Source: Lachnospiraceae bacterium (GTDB taxonomy: Bacteria > Bacillota > Clostridia > Lachnospirales > Lachnospiraceae). From it: 16,271 bases of DNA. This document shows positions 15,131 to 16,271 of the stretch, in pieces (the first letter of the stretch is position 1; every line of letters begins with the position of its first letter). Made by a program: the position numbers and the translations under genes. The DNA lies in assembly GCA_009787745.1 (NCBI GenBank), contig WQST01000028.1, positions 1 to 16,271 of the forward strand, given 5' to 3'. The notes under the pieces are model-generated. The model was not told the DNA's origin and searched no databases. It was given only the letters and a program-made list of their open reading frames with translations.

Positions 15131-16216
15131 ATGCGAATTGCCATACTGATAGGAGCCTTGCAAAAAGGCGGTACCGAACGGGTAGCGGTAAATATAATTG
15201 ACCATATGTTAAGCCGCGGACATGAAATCATTCTTGTAACCCAGTATAAGAAAGAGAATGAATATCCTTTGAATAAAACGGCCAAAAGAATTATTTCTGA
15301 TATAACCGAAGCGGAGACGACCGATAGCCGCATCATAAACTTTTATCGCCGCTTCAAAAAACTCCGCCGAATTTGGCAAAGTGAGAAGCCTGATTTGATT
15401 CTTTCCTTTATCGGAAAAAATAACATGATGGCGGTTATGACCGGCCGCTTTTTATCAATTCCCGTCACAGTTGCGGTACGCGGAATGCCTGAAGCTGAAT
15501 ATCCTTCGGCCTTGGAAAAATATGCCGCATTCTTCATATACCGCTTTGCCGAGGGGATTTTATTGCAAACCGAAGAAAGCCGTAATTTCTTTCCGCCCCA
15601 TTTGCGCCGAAAATTATCAATTCTGAGAAATCCAATCAGTTCACGTTTTTTCAGAGAACGTTATGAAGGTGAGCGCGATAAGACGATTGTCGCGGTTGGG
15701 CGCATTGATGATAACAAGAATCATCGTCTGTTGATTCAGGCGTTTGCGCGGCTTGCTGATAAATATCCTGAATATCAGGTTATTATTTATGGCGAAGGTG
15801 ATCTTAAGGAAACTCTTAAGGAAGAAGCCGCTTTGCTTAAGCTGTCTGACAGGATTCATTTTCCGGGAAATTCTGACTGTATCGAAGAAGATATTTACCG
15901 GGCAAGTATATATGTACTATGCTCCGACACCGAAGGCTCACCCAATACTTTGATAGAAGCTATGTTGTTGGGTCTTGCTTGTATAGCGACTGACTGCCCG
16001 TGCGGGGGGCCGGGAGACCTAATCGAGCATGGCGAAAATGGTTTTCTCACGCAGGTTCGCAGTATCGAAAAAATGAAGGAAAACTTGCAGCATCTTCTCG
16101 AAAATCCCCATTTAATAAATCAAATCGGCGTAAATGCGCACAAACTTAAGGACATTTATGACCCTCAGACGATATATGAATCGTGGGAAAAATACCTTAC
16201 AGGCTTCAAAAAGTAG
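15131..16216 (+). CDS. Family 4 glycosyltransferase (GT-B), AmsD-like
   Basis: This is a complete 361-residue GT-B transferase and the last gene in the window. LIGALQKGGTERV (6-18) carries the acceptor-domain glycine motif. VGRIDDNKNH (189-198) opens the donor domain. Glu268 and Glu276 within EGSPNTLIEAM form the E-x7-E motif, and CPCGGP is at 289-294. The same CPCGGP turn and overall organisation occur in the GT4 at 3876-4979, so the two look like diverged paralogues. The ribosome site AAAGGAG (15118-15124) overlaps the stop codon of the amidotransferase gene, which favours coupled translation. It should add one sugar of the repeat unit at the inner membrane face. The 55 bases after it contain no supported gene and no convincing terminator, so the operon may continue. 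Confidence 0.9.
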   Translation: MRIAILIGALQKGGTERVAVNIIDHMLSRGHEIILVTQYKKENEYPLNKTAKRIISDITEAETTDSRIINFYRRFKKLRRIWQSEKPDLILSFIGKNNMMAVMTGRFLSIPVTVAVRGMPEAEYPSALEKYAAFFIYRFAEGILLQTEESRNFFPPHLRRKLSILRNPISSRFFRERYEGERDKTIVAVGRIDDNKNHRLLIQAFARLADKYPEYQVIIYGEGDLKETLKEEAALLKLSDRIHFPGNSDCIEEDIYRASIYVLCSDTEGSPNTLIEAMLLGLACIATDCPCGGPGDLIEHGENGFLTQVRSIEKMKENLQHLLENPHLINQIGVNAHKLKDIYDPQTIYESWEKYLTGFKK

Positions 16217-16271
16217 TTTAAATTCACAAAATAGGGATAAAACACCCTAAAACATGTCGAATATTGACTAA

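Noticed and set aside
16232..16249. Inverted repeat TAGGG / CCCTA after the last gene, as a terminator
   Set aside because: The stem is only five base pairs with an eight-base A-rich loop and no T run follows, so it does not support a rho-independent terminator.
16254..16271. ATG near the right edge as the start of a further gene
   Set aside because: It reads five codons and then TAA at 16269-16271, with no ribosome site before it.

Overview
The window is one uninterrupted, single-strand run of thirteen genes for building and decorating a cell-surface polysaccharide. Gaps between genes are 0 to 33 bases, and one junction overlaps by 4 bases (ATGA). Most genes have a purine-rich Shine-Dalgarno. 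No promoter, terminator, tRNA, rRNA, CRISPR or mobile element is visible, so the window looks like the interior of a longer operon. The first gene is cut by the left edge. The last 55 bases hold no gene that I can support. The DNA is A+T-rich, with strong AGGAG-type ribosome sites and some GTG and TTG starts. Families typical of Firmicutes surface loci are present (GtrII-like protein, DUF6056-like protein, an AlgI-type MBOAT next to an SGNH protein, CapH-like GT4). I infer a Bacillota (Clostridia-like) genome, but there is no taxonomic marker and I cannot exclude other phyla.

Layout, left to right: a GtrII-like membrane glycosyltransferase (5'-partial); a TviB/WbpO-type UDP-HexNAc 6-dehydrogenase; a sugar N-formyltransferase-like protein; a GT4; a CE4-like deacetylase without a signal peptide; an MBOAT O-acyltransferase and its probable SGNH partner; a CapH-like GT4; another GT4; a GT2 with two C-terminal membrane segments (polyprenyl-phosphate sugar synthase type); a DUF6056-like polytopic protein; an AsnB-type glutamine amidotransferase; and a final GT4.

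Inferred logic: the dehydrogenase makes a UDP-N-acetylhexosaminuronic acid. The amidotransferase could convert its carboxyl group to a uronamide. The deacetylase and formyltransferase could swap an N-acetyl for an N-formyl group, or work as a formyl protect/deprotect pair. The four GT4 enzymes would assemble a repeat unit on the cytoplasmic face. The GT2 would load a sugar onto undecaprenyl phosphate for one or both of the GT-C-like membrane proteins to add outside the membrane. The MBOAT/SGNH pair would O-acylate the product outside. Initiating phosphosugar transferase, flippase (Wzx or GtrA), polymerase, chain-length control and aminotransferase are not recognisable here and would have to lie outside the window. 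No single gene is of an unknown kind. The unusual part is the combination, which predicts an N-formylated, amidated and O-acylated aminouronic acid glycan.
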